54,026 bases of DNA from an uncultured Bacteroidia bacterium (GTDB lineage: Bacteria; Bacteroidota; Bacteroidia; Bacteroidales; UBA932): positions 1 to 54,026 of the forward strand of contig CACYHC010000012.1 of the NCBI GenBank assembly GCA_902774145.1. The letters run 5' to 3'. Numbering within the stretch: position 1 is the first letter of the stretch; each line of letters opens with the position of its first letter. The notes below the pieces were generated by a model, which was not told the origin of the DNA, did not search any database, and saw nothing but the letters and a program-made list of their open reading frames with translations. Positions 6,241 to 14,863 of the stretch are shown here, in pieces. A program made the translations under genes and the position numbers.

Positions 6241-8558
6241 ATCAAAGAAATTTACCGATCCAGTTGGTTGAGACTCGGGGTGAACGAGACCAGTTCTTGA
6301 AAGAAGGCATGGGCGATAACTCTTTGCCTAACTGGTCTACTCAGGAATCAATGGCGGAACACGTCAGGATAATGACAGACACATTTGCTGCCGCAGAGCG
6401 TATTTTCGATGCTCGTGAGGAGGAGGGTTTGCCTATCCTTATGGTCGCGACCTTGGATGATAATGCGGTTCGTCGGAAAGCTTTCCGCGCCAATGCACGC
6501 TCGATCTTTGACAGCCGGAACAAGCGTAACATTTTGGGAAAAGACTCGCATAAGGGTCTTCTGGTCAAAGTCGACAATAAAGCGGATGTCCAGTTGATGA
6601 AGAGTAACATCAACATCGCCGGGAACATCAGTAAAGATAAACAATGTGGTGTCGCGGTTATTGATGACCTGCAACTTTTTCATCCCTATGTTGAAGATGA
6701 TTTGGTTGGCAAGCTCTTGAAGGTTAAACTGGTTGATTATCAGGATCAGCGACTTAATGACTTTGCGCGGCAAAGCATGGCTCGGTTTGCGGAACAGAAT
6801 AATGTAACCGTTCGCGCCCTGGACTATTCTCCCGGTTTACATCTCTATGCGGTCGAGGCTGCTACTCAGGAAGCTGTTCATGCGTTAGCCACGATGGATG
6901 CTGTGATATCCGTGAAGAAGATGCCATACTTTGAACTGTCGGTTTCTCCTGAGCCCTTTAATACGAATCTGGATGTTAGTGAGCCGGTGGAGGGGGAGGA
7001 TTATCCGGTAGTCGGGCTTTTGGACTCGGGCGTCGAGCCGATTCCGCATCTGGCTCCATGGCTGGATGCAGAAGAGAATGTGGCTGGCTTGGAAGATGAA
7101 GATATCCGTCGCTTACATGGTACTTCAGTTTCTGGCATTATTTGCTATGGCGATATTCTTGAAGGGGAGCGGCTTACTGGAACTTCGCCAATGCGAATCC
7201 GCTCGTGTATAGTTAATACTGATGACCGTGTTATCAGGGTTTCGGAAGAAGAAATGGTCGAGCATATAAAGACCGCCATCGTCAATAATCCTGATGTCCA
7301 TGTCTGGAATCTTTCTCAAGGTTCATCGAATGAGATTGAGAAAGATGAGTTCTCTGATTTTGCCGTTGCTTTGGATAGAATGCAAAAAGAGCACGGTGTC
7401 CTCATTTGCAAGTCGGCTGGCAACATTGCTCCTGCAGATCCAGGCAAGAATAGGATTACACAGGGTGCAGATTCGGTATTGGCTTTGACTGTCGGCTCGT
7501 ACGCTCACAAGTATGCGGATGAAGGTGATGCTCCTGTCGGTGCCCGCTCTCCTTTCTCTCGTATCGGACCTGGCCCTGCAGGAATCATTAAGCCTGAGCT
7601 CGTCCATGCTGGCGGTAATCGGCACGTTGGTGTGTATTCCTTTTCACATTCTGGTTATCAAGGCAATATTTATTCAGGGACGAGTTACTCAACTCCACGC
7701 GTTTCTGCCTTGGCCGCGAGTCTGGAGCATAGACTTAACCGCCCCTTCGACCCTCTCCTGATAAAAGCACTCTTAATCCATAGTGCAAGTTATCCTCTTC
7801 TGCCGGCAAATGCAGAAAAGTCTTTATTCGAGGAGTTGGGCTTTGGACGTCCCGCCTTGCTCGATGAGATTCTCTTCAATGATCCGAACGAGTTCACTAT
7901 GGTCTGGCATCCGGTCTTCCAGGATGGCGTAGATCTGCAGATTCAGGATATCCCTTTCCCTTCATCGCTGGTTGAGGATGATCATTTCTCGGGAGAGGTC
8001 ACAGTTACCCTCGTTACTTCTCCAGTTTTCAGAAGCGTAGAAAAGAGCGAGTATTGTCAAAGTGATGTTAAGGTTGCATTAACTTCTTATAATGGCATTC
8101 GTTTCTGCCCCCTGGGTGCTGCCGGTACTCCGCCTACGTACAAGAATTCAGAAAGATTGATTGAGCCTGAGAATGTTTTGACAAAGGGTCGTTTCAGCAC
8201 TCCGTCATTCAGGAGCATGAATCCTGCAGAGAGGACAATTATTTGTGGGGACGAATACAGTCCAGTCAAAAAGTATCATGTAGATTTTCAAAAGATGAAA
8301 CCGGCGGAACGAGCTACATGTCTTGGAGCTGGCCGTAAATGGTGTTTGAGCATGGAGGCGACATATAAGGATGCTACGGCAACAGATAAGAGTTCAGGAG
8401 TGAACGTAGGGAACGTTGAAGCCGTTGTTGTCATAACAATACGGGACCCTCGTGGTCAAGGTGTCTTATACGACGAGTGCATACGTGCTTTGGAAGATCA
8501 GAACTTTGTCCACTCTGATATCGCTGTAAGACAGAATATCAACGTAATCAATGAGTAG
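6237..8558 (+). CDS. ietS: S8 family subtilisin-like serine protease, IetS-like
   Basis: The 773-residue protein has no signal peptide, so it acts in the cytoplasm, unusual for a subtilase. An N-terminal region of about 250 residues of unknown fold precedes the catalytic domain. The triad is complete: D263 in GLLDSGVEP, H294 in HGTSVSG, S483 in SGTSYSTPRVSA, with the oxyanion Asn N396 in KSAGN. About 230 residues follow, probably beta-rich. It is translationally coupled to the ATPase (ATGA), which suggests that the ATPase feeds substrates to, or gates, the protease. The stop is followed within ten bases by a terminator. The GC content is lower than that of the neighbours. Confidence 0.88.
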   Translation: MNQRNLPIQLVETRGERDQFLKEGMGDNSLPNWSTQESMAEHVRIMTDTFAAAERIFDAREEEGLPILMVATLDDNAVRRKAFRANARSIFDSRNKRNILGKDSHKGLLVKVDNKADVQLMKSNINIAGNISKDKQCGVAVIDDLQLFHPYVEDDLVGKLLKVKLVDYQDQRLNDFARQSMARFAEQNNVTVRALDYSPGLHLYAVEAATQEAVHALATMDAVISVKKMPYFELSVSPEPFNTNLDVSEPVEGEDYPVVGLLDSGVEPIPHLAPWLDAEENVAGLEDEDIRRLHGTSVSGIICYGDILEGERLTGTSPMRIRSCIVNTDDRVIRVSEEEMVEHIKTAIVNNPDVHVWNLSQGSSNEIEKDEFSDFAVALDRMQKEHGVLICKSAGNIAPADPGKNRITQGADSVLALTVGSYAHKYADEGDAPVGARSPFSRIGPGPAGIIKPELVHAGGNRHVGVYSFSHSGYQGNIYSGTSYSTPRVSALAASLEHRLNRPFDPLLIKALLIHSASYPLLPANAEKSLFEELGFGRPALLDEILFNDPNEFTMVWHPVFQDGVDLQIQDIPFPSSLVEDDHFSGEVTVTLVTSPVFRSVEKSEYCQSDVKVALTSYNGIRFCPLGAAGTPPTYKNSERLIEPENVLTKGRFSTPSFRSMNPAERTIICGDEYSPVKKYHVDFQKMKPAERATCLGAGRKWCLSMEATYKDATATDKSSGVNVGNVEAVVVITIRDPRGQGVLYDECIRALEDQNFVHSDIAVRQNINVINE

Positions 8559-8564
8559 CAACAG

Positions 8565-8631
8565 GGGCGTCCTTCGGGACGCCTTTTTCGTATCCGGGCA
8601 AAACAAAACCTCCGGCATCGTCGCGACGGCG
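8565..8631 (+). repeat. 67-bp direct repeat, right copy, flanking the ATPase-subtilase island
   Basis: It matches 4930-4996 at 63 of 67 positions. Here the sequence goes on into GGAGGTT, completing the minus-strand terminator that is broken in the left copy, so this is probably the ancestral copy. Confidence 0.85.
8566..8588 (+). terminator. Intrinsic terminator of ietAS
   Basis: This is the same GGCGTCC-TTCG-GGACGCC-TTTTT hairpin as at 4931, here placed 7 bases after the ietS stop. Confidence 0.9.
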
Positions 8632-8635
8632 GAGG
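8599..8635 (-). terminator. Minus-strand intrinsic terminator
   Basis: CCTCCG (8609-8614) pairs with CGGAGG (8630-8635) and an inner CGTCG/CGACG pair extends the stem. On the minus strand the hairpin is followed by TTTTGTTTT. It would serve the minus-strand gene whose remnant ends at 8693. Confidence 0.75.
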
Positions 8636-8692
8636 TTGGATGGTTTTGGAACGAATCGGGGTTTGGTGACCGGACCCCGGGCCGGTGAAAGA

Positions 8693-8800
8693 CTACGGCT
8701 CATCAGGATCCGGATCGGCCTCGGTCTGCGCCCACTTGACCATGGTCTGCAGGGGAACGGAGGTCTCGCCGGTGGCGGAGTCCACATAGAAGTACTTGAA
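8693..8800 (-). pseudogene. C-terminal remnant of an unidentified minus-strand gene
   Basis: Read from about 8800 down to the TAG at 8693-8695 the frame gives KYFYVDSATGETSVPLQTM, then VKWAQTEADPDPDEP, which looks like a real protein tail with an acidic end, and a matching terminator lies just downstream at 8599-8635. Upstream the frame runs into the antisense of the capF fragment, so the gene is cut there. I cannot name the family. Confidence 0.45.
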
Positions 8801-8810
8801 GAAGACCTTC

Positions 8811-9001
8811 GGAGCGTTTCCGCTGAAGACCAGCGCCGATGCGCGCGGCTCCTTCACCGAGCTGCTGAAAACCGTCAGCGGCGGGCAGTTCAGCGTGAAC
8901 ATCTCCAGGCCCGGCGCCGTCAAAGGCCAGCACTGGCACAACACCAAATGGGAATTCTTTATCGTGGTGAGCGCCCGGACACGTATTTTGAGCCCGTCTA
9001 A
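8811..9001 (+). pseudogene. Fragment of a second fnlB/capF (C-terminal cupin) with an internal deletion
   Basis: FPLKTSADARGSFTELLKTV and SGGQFSVNISRPGAVKGQ, then HWHNTKWEFFIVVS, match the cupin domain of fnlB (from about 2337). After GTGAGCG (8973) the sequence jumps to the equivalent of the last codons (RPDTYFEPV stop), so about 170 bases are missing and the frame changes. No 5' part and no start remain. From 8925 to 8973 it is identical to 2443-2491 over 49 bases, although the preceding part is clearly diverged. Its stop overlaps the stop of ugd on the other strand. Confidence 0.85.
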
Positions 9002-10221
9002 TCCCGCTTGAAAATATCCCGGGTGTAGACCTTGGCGGCCACGTCGCCCAGCGCTTCTTCATAGCGGTTGGCGATAATGCAGTCCGCAGCGGCCTTGAAG
9101 GCCTCCAGGTCGTTCACCACCTCACTTCCGAAGAAGGTGCTGCCGTCCTCCAGCGACGGCTCATAGACAATTACCGTCGCACCTTTTGCCTTGATGCGCT
9201 TCATGATGCCCTGGATGGCGCTCTGGCGGAAGTTGTCCGAGCCTGATTTCATCGTCAGGCGGTAAACCCCCACCGTTACATTCTTTTCCTTCGCCGTGTC
9301 GTAAGCGCTCGACGCGGTGTAGTAGCCCGCTTTTTCCAGTACGCGGTCGGCGATGTAGTCCTTGCGCGTGCGGTTGGAGTCCACGATGGCCTTGATGAGG
9401 TTTTCCGGGACGTCGTTGAAATTGGCGAGCAGTTGCTTCGTGTCTTTCGGGAGGCAGTAGCCGCCGTAGCCGAAGGAAGGATTGTTGTAGTGCGCGCCGA
9501 TGCGGGGGTCGAGGCATACCCCGTCGATAATCTCCTGCGTATCCAGTCCCTTCACCTCGGCGTAGGTGTCCAGTTCGTTGAAGAAACTCACGCGCAGCGC
9601 GAGGTAGGTATTCGCGAAAAGTTTGACCGCTTCGGCTTCCGTGCTGCCCATAAACAGTACGGGGACGTCTTCTTTCAGCGCGCCAGCCTTGATGAGCGCG
9701 GCGAAGCGTTCGGCTTCCGGGCGGAGGTCGTCGTCGCTGCCCACGATGATGCGGCTGGGATAGAGGTTGTCGTAGAGCGCCTTGCTCTCGCGCAGGAATT
9801 CCGGGGCGAAGAGGATTTTCGCGCCCTTGTATTTCTCCCGTGCGTGGCGGGTGTATCCCACGGGGATCGTGGATTTAATCACCATCACGGCCGACGGATT
9901 GACCTCCAGGACCAGTTCAATGACCTCTTCCACGTGGCGGGTGTCGAAGAAATTCTTCTGCGGGTCGTAATTCGTCGGCGCGGCAATCACCACGAAATCC
10001 GCCTCCTTGTACGCGGCGCGCCCGTCCAGCGTGGCGACCAGGTTCAACGGCTTCTCCGCGAGATAACGCTCGATTTCCGCATCCTGGATCGGGCTGATGC
10101 GGCGGTTGATTTTCTCGACTTTCTCCGGAATGACATCCACGGCCACCACCGCATCCCGCTGCGCGAGCAGCGTCGCGATACTCATGCCCACATATCCGGT
10201 ACCGGCAATTGCAATTTTCAT
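8998..10221 (-). CDS. ugd: UDP-glucose 6-dehydrogenase
   Basis: The 407-residue enzyme oxidises UDP-glucose to UDP-glucuronate with two NAD+. [20 protein letters not shown] is the N-terminal NAD-binding site, followed by [35 protein letters not shown], and the catalytic Cys in [14 protein letters not shown]. It has the short Ugd form seen in E. coli. The start at 10221 is the family N-terminus, and the upstream frame extension of ten residues is rejected. It overlaps the UDP-glucuronate epimerase by 4 bases, so the two act in sequence to supply UDP-GalA. Confidence 0.92.
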   Translation of the reverse strand: MKIAIAGTGYVGMSIATLLAQRDAVVAVDVIPEKVEKINRRISPIQDAEIERYLAEKPLNLVATLDGRAAYKEADFVVIAAPTNYDPQKNFFDTRHVEEVIELVLEVNPSAVMVIKSTIPVGYTRHAREKYKGAKILFAPEFLRESKALYDNLYPSRIIVGSDDDLRPEAERFAALIKAGALKEDVPVLFMGSTEAEAVKLFANTYLALRVSFFNELDTYAEVKGLDTQEIIDGVCLDPRIGAHYNNPSFGYGGYCLPKDTKQLLANFNDVPENLIKAIVDSNRTRKDYIADRVLEKAGYYTASSAYDTAKEKNVTVGVYRLTMKSGSDNFRQSAIQGIMKRIKAKGATVIVYEPSLEDGSTFFGSEVVNDLEAFKAAADCIIANRYEEALGDVAAKVYTRDIFKRD

Positions 10222-11192
10222 CGTAAGGGATTTTTCTCTGACAAATACCACTGGGCGAACTGCCCGAGGCCCTCGTGCAGCTGCACAACGGGCTTGTAGC
10301 CTACTTCCCGCTCCAGCAGCGAGGTGTCCGCGTTGGTCTGATAGACGTCGCCCGCCTGCATCGGCAGGAACTCTTTCTTTGCCTCGATGCCCAGTGCCTG
10401 TTCCATTTCTGAAATGAAATCCATCAGCTTCACCGGGTGGCTGCAGCCGATGTTATACACACGCAGCGGCAGTCCGTTGGCGTCCGGCGACGGCACCCGG
10501 TCCAGCGCCCGCGTCGTGCCCTCGACGATGTCGTCGATGTAGGTGAAGTCGCGGATCATATCGCCGTGGTTGAAAACCTTGATGGGTTCGCCTTTGCAGA
10601 TGGCCTTTGCGAAGAGCATCGGTGCCATGTCCGGGCGTCCCCAGGGGCCGTAGACCGTGAAAAAGCGCAGGCCGGTCATCGCGATGCCGTAGAGTTTGCA
10701 GTAGCTGTGCGCCAGCAGTTCGTTGCTCTTTTTGGTGGCTGCGTAGAGGGAGACCGGACTGTCTGTCTTGTCCGCTTCGGCGTAGGGGACCTTGGTGTTC
10801 AGTCCGTACACCGAACTCGACGATGCATAGACCAGATGCTTCACGCCAAAGTTGCGGCAGGCCTCGAGGATGTTCAGGAAGCCCGTCAGGTTGCTTTCCA
10901 GGTAGGTGTAGGGGTGGGTGATGGAGTAGCGCACCCCGGCCTGCGCCGCCAGGTTCACCACTTTGTCGAAGCGCTCCCGCTCGAACAGTGCGTCGAGCGC
11001 GGCCTTGTCGGCGATATTCATCCGCACGAAGCGGCTGGAGGCGCCGAATTCGCGCAGGCGGCCCTCCTTGAGCCGCACATCATAATAGTCGTTTATGCTG
11101 TCCAGGCCCACGACTTCGTCGCCGCGGCGCGAGAGACAGTACATCAATTTGGAGCCGATAAATCCTGCGGCTCCGGTAACCAGAACTTTCAT
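10218..11192 (-). CDS. UDP-glucuronate 4-epimerase
   Basis: This 324-residue extended SDR converts UDP-GlcA to UDP-GalA. The N-terminus [16 protein letters not shown] binds NAD, and [15 protein letters not shown] is the signature that separates this family from Gal[18 protein letters not shown] carries the catalytic Tyr and Lys. [15 protein letters not shown] lies near the C-terminal substrate site. It sits between a membrane protein gene and ugd with 4-base overlaps on both sides, giving a three-gene operon read leftwards. CapI/LpsL-type enzymes are the nearest known relatives. Confidence 0.9.
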   Translation of the reverse strand: MKVLVTGAAGFIGSKLMYCLSRRGDEVVGLDSINDYYDVRLKEGRLREFGASSRFVRMNIADKAALDALFERERFDKVVNLAAQAGVRYSITHPYTYLESNLTGFLNILEACRNFGVKHLVYASSSSVYGLNTKVPYAEADKTDSPVSLYAATKKSNELLAHSYCKLYGIAMTGLRFFTVYGPWGRPDMAPMLFAKAICKGEPIKVFNHGDMIRDFTYIDDIVEGTTRALDRVPSPDANGLPLRVYNIGCSHPVKLMDFISEMEQALGIEAKKEFLPMQAGDVYQTNADTSLLEREVGYKPVVQLHEGLGQFAQWYLSEKNPLR

Positions 11193-11635
11193 CCCTTGAA
11201 TTTAGAAGCAATGACAATAACGTCGCGGCTGTGGCCTTCGATATTCCAGCCGCCCAGCGCGTGGGTGAACGTGATGCGGTCCTCAAACATTTTCATCGCC
11301 CGGGAAACCGGCGAGCGGCGGCGGAAGCACAGGCAGCCCGCTTCTTCTTTTTCAAGCTTGTAGCCGGCCTGCTGCATCACTTCCAGCGCACCGGGGCGCA
11401 GCTCCTCGAAGGACCCCGCCAGTGGCACGAATCTTGTCGTATAGCCGAAGCGCGGATAAATCGCCGCGAACACCGCCATCAGCAAAGCAATCTGCCAGAG
11501 CGAATCGCGGCCGTTCACAAAGAGCTTGTCCAGGTCCGATTCCACGAGGTTCAGCTTCATCAGGACGGCAATCATCAGGCTCAGGATGATGAGCAGGTAG
11601 AAAAAGTACTTGACGGAACGAATCAGATAGCGCAT
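11189..11635 (-). CDS. Conserved membrane protein of unknown function
   Basis: The 148-residue protein has two N-terminal membrane segments (about residues 10-27 and 46-60) and a cytoplasmic C-terminal domain with GSFEELRPGALEVMQQAGYK and a basic CFRRRSPVSRAMKMF stretch. I know of no function. It overlaps the UDP-glucuronate epimerase gene by four bases and is first in that operon, with a -7 element just upstream at 11644-11651. Confidence 0.75.
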   Translation of the reverse strand: MRYLIRSVKYFFYLLIILSLMIAVLMKLNLVESDLDKLFVNGRDSLWQIALLMAVFAAIYPRFGYTTRFVPLAGSFEELRPGALEVMQQAGYKLEKEEAGCLCFRRRSPVSRAMKMFEDRITFTHALGGWNIEGHSRDVIVIASKFKG

Positions 11636-11643
11636 ATCAAGTG

Positions 11644-11651
11644 CAAATTTA
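11644..11651 (-). promoter_or_regulatory. -7 element for the membrane protein-epimerase-ugd operon
   Basis: The minus strand reads TAAATTTG here, 8 bases before the ATG at 11635. Confidence 0.5.
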
Positions 11652-11661
11652 AGATTTTTTG

Positions 11662-11669
11662 TACATTTG
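11662..11669 (+). promoter_or_regulatory. -7 element for the coiled-coil protein operon
   Basis: TACATTTG fits TAnnTTTG and lies 22 bases before the ATG at 11692. It is divergent from and only 10 bases away from the minus-strand element. Confidence 0.55.
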
Positions 11670-11691
11670 TGAAATTTAATCTTTTTGCATT

Positions 11692-12621
11692 ATGGAAAGA
11701 GAAGATCCCCTCAGCCGCATTGAGCGCGAAGAGCGTGAACGGGCGGAGCGCCGCGAGAGCGGGCAGCAGACGCAGAAAATCGTCATCGCCATTCTTGCCG
11801 CCCTGGCCGTTGTGCTCGGTATCCTGTTGCTGTTCAACGGAAGCCGTCACAAATCCCTGGTGTCCGAACTGCAAATCGAGAAGCAGGACCTTCAGAGTCA
11901 GATTGAAGCGTTGCAGAATGATTACGACTCCCTGTCTTCCGACTACGAATTCATCAACGCGCAGCTCGACAGTTCCCGCGAGGAAATTGCCCAGCTCGTC
12001 GAGCGGGTCAAGACCGTCAGCGCCACGAACCGCAGCAAAATCCGCCAGTACGAAAAGGAACTCGGCACCCTGCGGAGCATTATGCGCAGTTACATCGTAC
12101 AGATCGATTCCTTGAACAACCTCAACCACAAATTGACCGCCGAGGCGGCTTCCGCCCGCAGGGAAGCCCGCGAAACCCGCGAGCGCAACACCGAACTCGA
12201 AGCGCAGGTGGAAGACCTGAGCGGACAGGTGGCCGTCGGCGCCATCGTCCGGGCCCGGGGCATCAAGGTCACGGCCTACAACAGCGCGGATAAGCCCACC
12301 GACAAGAGCAACAAGGTGGTGCGCCTGCTGGTGAACCTCAGTCTCGTCGAGAATTCCCTCGCGCCGAAGGGCGATATGACCGTCTATCTGCGGGTGACCG
12401 ACCCTTCGGGCGAACTGCTGAGCGACGGCCGCGGCATCACCTTCCCGCTGAACGGGGAAACCGCCGCTGCCACGGCTGCCCGTACCGTCGATTATGAAGG
12501 CGCCGAGGTGGACCTGGGCATCTATGTGAACAATGTAAGCGCCTACGCCAAGGGCCTTTACAGCGTGCAGGTCTATAGCGTACAGGGTCTGCTGGGCTCC
12601 ACCGAGCTGCTGCTCCGCTGA
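11692..12621 (+). CDS. Membrane-anchored coiled-coil protein of unknown function
   Basis: The 309-residue product has a highly charged N-terminus (SRIEREERERAERRES), one membrane segment (about 28-47, IVIAILAALAVVLGILLLF), a coiled coil of about 120 residues (roughly 55-185, heptads such as LQIEKQDLQSQIEAL), and a C-terminal beta-rich domain (about 190-309, ending LLGSTELLLR). The orientation should place the C-terminal domain in the periplasm. Similar proteins are conserved in Bacteroidales, but no role is known to me. Its stop overlaps the first base of hemW. Confidence 0.75.
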   Translation: MEREDPLSRIEREERERAERRESGQQTQKIVIAILAALAVVLGILLLFNGSRHKSLVSELQIEKQDLQSQIEALQNDYDSLSSDYEFINAQLDSSREEIAQLVERVKTVSATNRSKIRQYEKELGTLRSIMRSYIVQIDSLNNLNHKLTAEAASARREARETRERNTELEAQVEDLSGQVAVGAIVRARGIKVTAYNSADKPTDKSNKVVRLLVNLSLVENSLAPKGDMTVYLRVTDPSGELLSDGRGITFPLNGETAAATAARTVDYEGAEVDLGIYVNNVSAYAKGLYSVQVYSVQGLLGSTELLLR

Positions 12622-13631
12622 TGATCTATGTCCACGTGCCCTTTTGCAAGGGCTTCTGCGTTTATTGCGACTTTTATTCCGAGCTCTGCCCCGACGCGAC
12701 GGCCCTCCGGCGTTTCGGGGCTGAACTTTGCGCCGAAGCCCGCCGGCGCGCCGATGAAATCGCGGCCGCTTCCGCCGTCCCGACGCTCTACTTCGGCGGG
12801 GGAACGCCTTCGCTGCTGCCGCTGCCGGTTCTGGGCGATATCGTCGCCGCCTTGGGGAACGGTCCCTGGGAGGAGTTTACCGTCGAGGTGAATCCCGAAG
12901 ACATCGTGCAGCGCGGCGCCGCTTATGTGCAGGGCCTGCGCGCGCTGGGGGTCAACCGCGTGAGTATGGGGGTGCAGTCGCTTTCCGACGAAATCCTGCA
13001 CTGGATGGGCCGTCGGCACAATGCCGAAAGGGCGCGTCGCGCGTTCCGCCTGCTGCGCGAAGGGGGCTTCGACAACCTCAGCGTCGATGTGATTTTTGGC
13101 GTTCCGGGGCTCTCGCTGCAGACTTTGCAGGAGACGGTGGAGGAACTGCTGGCCTGGGCTCCGGAGCACCTTTCCTGCTACCAGCTCAGCATCGAGGAGG
13201 GGAGTGCGCTGGCTGCAATGCTGCGTGAGGGCCGGTGCGCCGAGGCGCCCGAAGAAGACTGCCGCGCCCAGTACGACTGGCTCTGTGCGCGCCTTCGCAC
13301 CGCGGGCTATCGCCACTATGAAATCTCCAACTGGGCGTTGCCGGGGCGGGAATCCCGGCACAATTCCGCCTACTGGAAGCGGGTGCCCTATGTGGGTCTG
13401 GGCCCCGGGGCCCATTCCTTCCGCATCCTGCCGGACGGTACGCAAATGCGCAGCTGGAACAGGGAACAACGCAGCGGCTGGACCGCCGAAAGCGAAACCC
13501 TCAGCCCCGAAGAAATCCGCGAAGAGACGCTGATGCTGGGCCTGCGTACCGCCGAAGGCCTGCCCGACGGCCGCCGCATCGCCGAGCGCGACTGGTTCAT
13601 CGCCGACGCCCTCATCGCCGGGATGCTTTGA
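12621..13631 (+). CDS. hemW: HemW-like radical SAM protein (haem chaperone family)
   Basis: The 336-residue protein starts MIYVHVPFCKGFCVYCDFYS; C9, C13 and C16 form the CxxxCxxC site for the 4Fe-4S cluster. YFGGGTPSLLP, RVSMGVQSLSDEILHWMGRRH and DVIFGVPG are the HemN/HemW SAM-binding motifs. The CDFYS ending and lack of the N-terminal HemN extension favour HemW, a haem-trafficking protein, over coproporphyrinogen dehydrogenase. It is somewhat shorter than the usual 375 or so residues; the missing part is C-terminal. Its stop is one base from the stop of the convergent lipoprotein gene, with no terminator between. Confidence 0.88.
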   Translation: MIYVHVPFCKGFCVYCDFYSELCPDATALRRFGAELCAEARRRADEIAAASAVPTLYFGGGTPSLLPLPVLGDIVAALGNGPWEEFTVEVNPEDIVQRGAAYVQGLRALGVNRVSMGVQSLSDEILHWMGRRHNAERARRAFRLLREGGFDNLSVDVIFGVPGLSLQTLQETVEELLAWAPEHLSCYQLSIEEGSALAAMLREGRCAEAPEEDCRAQYDWLCARLRTAGYRHYEISNWALPGRESRHNSAYWKRVPYVGLGPGAHSFRILPDGTQMRSWNREQRSGWTAESETLSPEEIREETLMLGLRTAEGLPDGRRIAERDWFIADALIAGML

Positions 13632-13632
13632 G

Positions 13633-14796
13633 TTATTCCAGGGCGAAGGTGATGACGACGTCGCCGAAGCGGCCGGAGACCGTGTCTTCGGACTGGAAGA
13701 AGGTGGAGGCGAGCTGGCCGCGCCAGACGATGTCGTCCTTCTCGTTGTAGGGGATATCCATTTCAAAGCCATAGGAGCGGGAATTGTACTTGACCACGGC
13801 GCTGCATTTCCAGCTGGTGCGCGTCCCGCCGTCGTCTTCCGTGACCAGGAAGGCCATCTTCTCCATCGCCGAGGAGAAATCCGTCATCAGAATGGTGCCG
13901 ATTTCCAGCTCCTGCCCCAGTTGTTTGCGCCGTACGACCAGCGTAAAATCCGTAATCGTGGGCTTGTAGTTCTTGAGTTCCGCTTCCGTAGAGGCCTTGA
14001 ACCCGTTGGCCGCCCCACATTGGATGCGGAATTCTGACGCCCCGCCGAACCAGGAATCGTACTGGCGCAGCATCTTGAAACTTTTCAGGTAAAGGGTACG
14101 CATGGACGGTGAGGAGGCTTTTGCGGCCGCCCGGGCGGACGCGTGGGACTTGATGTACAGGTCCACCGGGGTGAACGCGCTGTCGTCATTGCGGTTGATG
14201 ACCCAGACAGGCCGCGTCTGGGCAAGGGCTTCAGTGACGACCACGGAATCCCGGACGATGAGGCGCCCGTCGTCGCCGCGCTCCAGTTCATAGCCGTAAT
14301 TGGACTCGGCCCCGTAACCGGGATCCCAGGTGATGACCGGCAGGGCGCTGCCGTCCCAGTCTTCCGAGTAGGGCCAGTAAATCTGGATGTCGGAGGCCGC
14401 CGTCTCGTCCAGCCAGGCCTGCACATCGGCTGCACCGCCTTCCGCACGGGACCCTGCCTGGGCTTCCAGGTATTCGGCGATGAGTTCCCGCAGGGGCTTC
14501 TCGTAACTGCGCGCAGGCGCTTTGCCCGCATCGCCCACGCCGGCGCCGGGGACGCGCAACAGGTCCCGCATCATATATTCTTCATCGTAGCCGTTTCCCG
14601 ACGATGCGCCCACGGCGTCGCGCACCTCGTTCATCTGCCCTTCCCCGATGGGCAGCGACGAGAGAATCCGGGCCATTTCCGCAAGGGGTGCCCGCTTGTC
14701 AGGGAGGTTGTTTTCAGGGGCCGGCGTTTCGAATTCCCGGCAGGCCGTCAGCGCTACCAGCGCCGCGCAGCAAAGAGTCAGATACCTTTTCATCAT
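13633..14796 (-). CDS. Lipoprotein of unknown function
   Basis: The 387-residue protein starts MMKRYLTLCCAALVALTAC with a clear lipobox (LTAC). The mature part begins with a Pro-rich linker (REFETPAPENNLPDK), then a helical region to about residue 120 and a beta-rich region with YWPYSEDWDGSALPVITW. I do not recognise the family. The Cys lies near residue 19, so outer-membrane anchoring in the Bacteroidales way is likely. It has its own promoter (14821-14828). Confidence 0.75.
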   Translation of the reverse strand: MMKRYLTLCCAALVALTACREFETPAPENNLPDKRAPLAEMARILSSLPIGEGQMNEVRDAVGASSGNGYDEEYMMRDLLRVPGAGVGDAGKAPARSYEKPLRELIAEYLEAQAGSRAEGGAADVQAWLDETAASDIQIYWPYSEDWDGSALPVITWDPGYGAESNYGYELERGDDGRLIVRDSVVVTEALAQTRPVWVINRNDDSAFTPVDLYIKSHASARAAAKASSPSMRTLYLKSFKMLRQYDSWFGGASEFRIQCGAANGFKASTEAELKNYKPTITDFTLVVRRKQLGQELEIGTILMTDFSSAMEKMAFLVTEDDGGTRTSWKCSAVVKYNSRSYGFEMDIPYNEKDDIVWRGQLASTFFQSEDTVSGRFGDVVITFALE

Positions 14797-14820
14797 ACTT
14801 CGGTTTTAAACATTCCGAAG

Positions 14821-14828
14821 CAAAGGTA
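14821..14828 (-). promoter_or_regulatory. -7 element for the lipoprotein gene
   Basis: The minus strand reads TACCTTTG, matching TAnnTTTG, 24 bases before the start at 14796. Confidence 0.55.
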
Positions 14829-14841
14829 ATCGGGAAGGTGC

Positions 14842-14862
14842 CGTTGAAAATTTTTTTCAACG
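14842..14862 (-). terminator. Likely terminator after prmC
   Basis: CGTTGAAAA and its complement TTTTCAACG form an AT-rich hairpin right after the prmC stop. It is nearly symmetrical, so it could work on either strand. Confidence 0.55.
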
Positions 14863-14863
14863 C

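Larger units (their letters stand above)
4997..8564 (+). other. Candidate inserted island carrying an IetAS-like defence pair
   Basis: The segment lies exactly between the two 67-bp direct repeats. Its base composition is visibly lower in GC than the genes on both sides. It holds only four upstream direct repeats, a promoter, ietA and ietS. No transposase, integrase or other mobility gene is present, so uptake by homologous exchange between terminator blocks is more likely than self-mobility. Confidence 0.55.

Noticed and set aside
4997-8564. The island as an insertion sequence or integrative element
   Set aside because: No transposase, integrase or terminal inverted repeats are present; the flanking direct repeats are terminator blocks, too long and too diverged for a target-site duplication.
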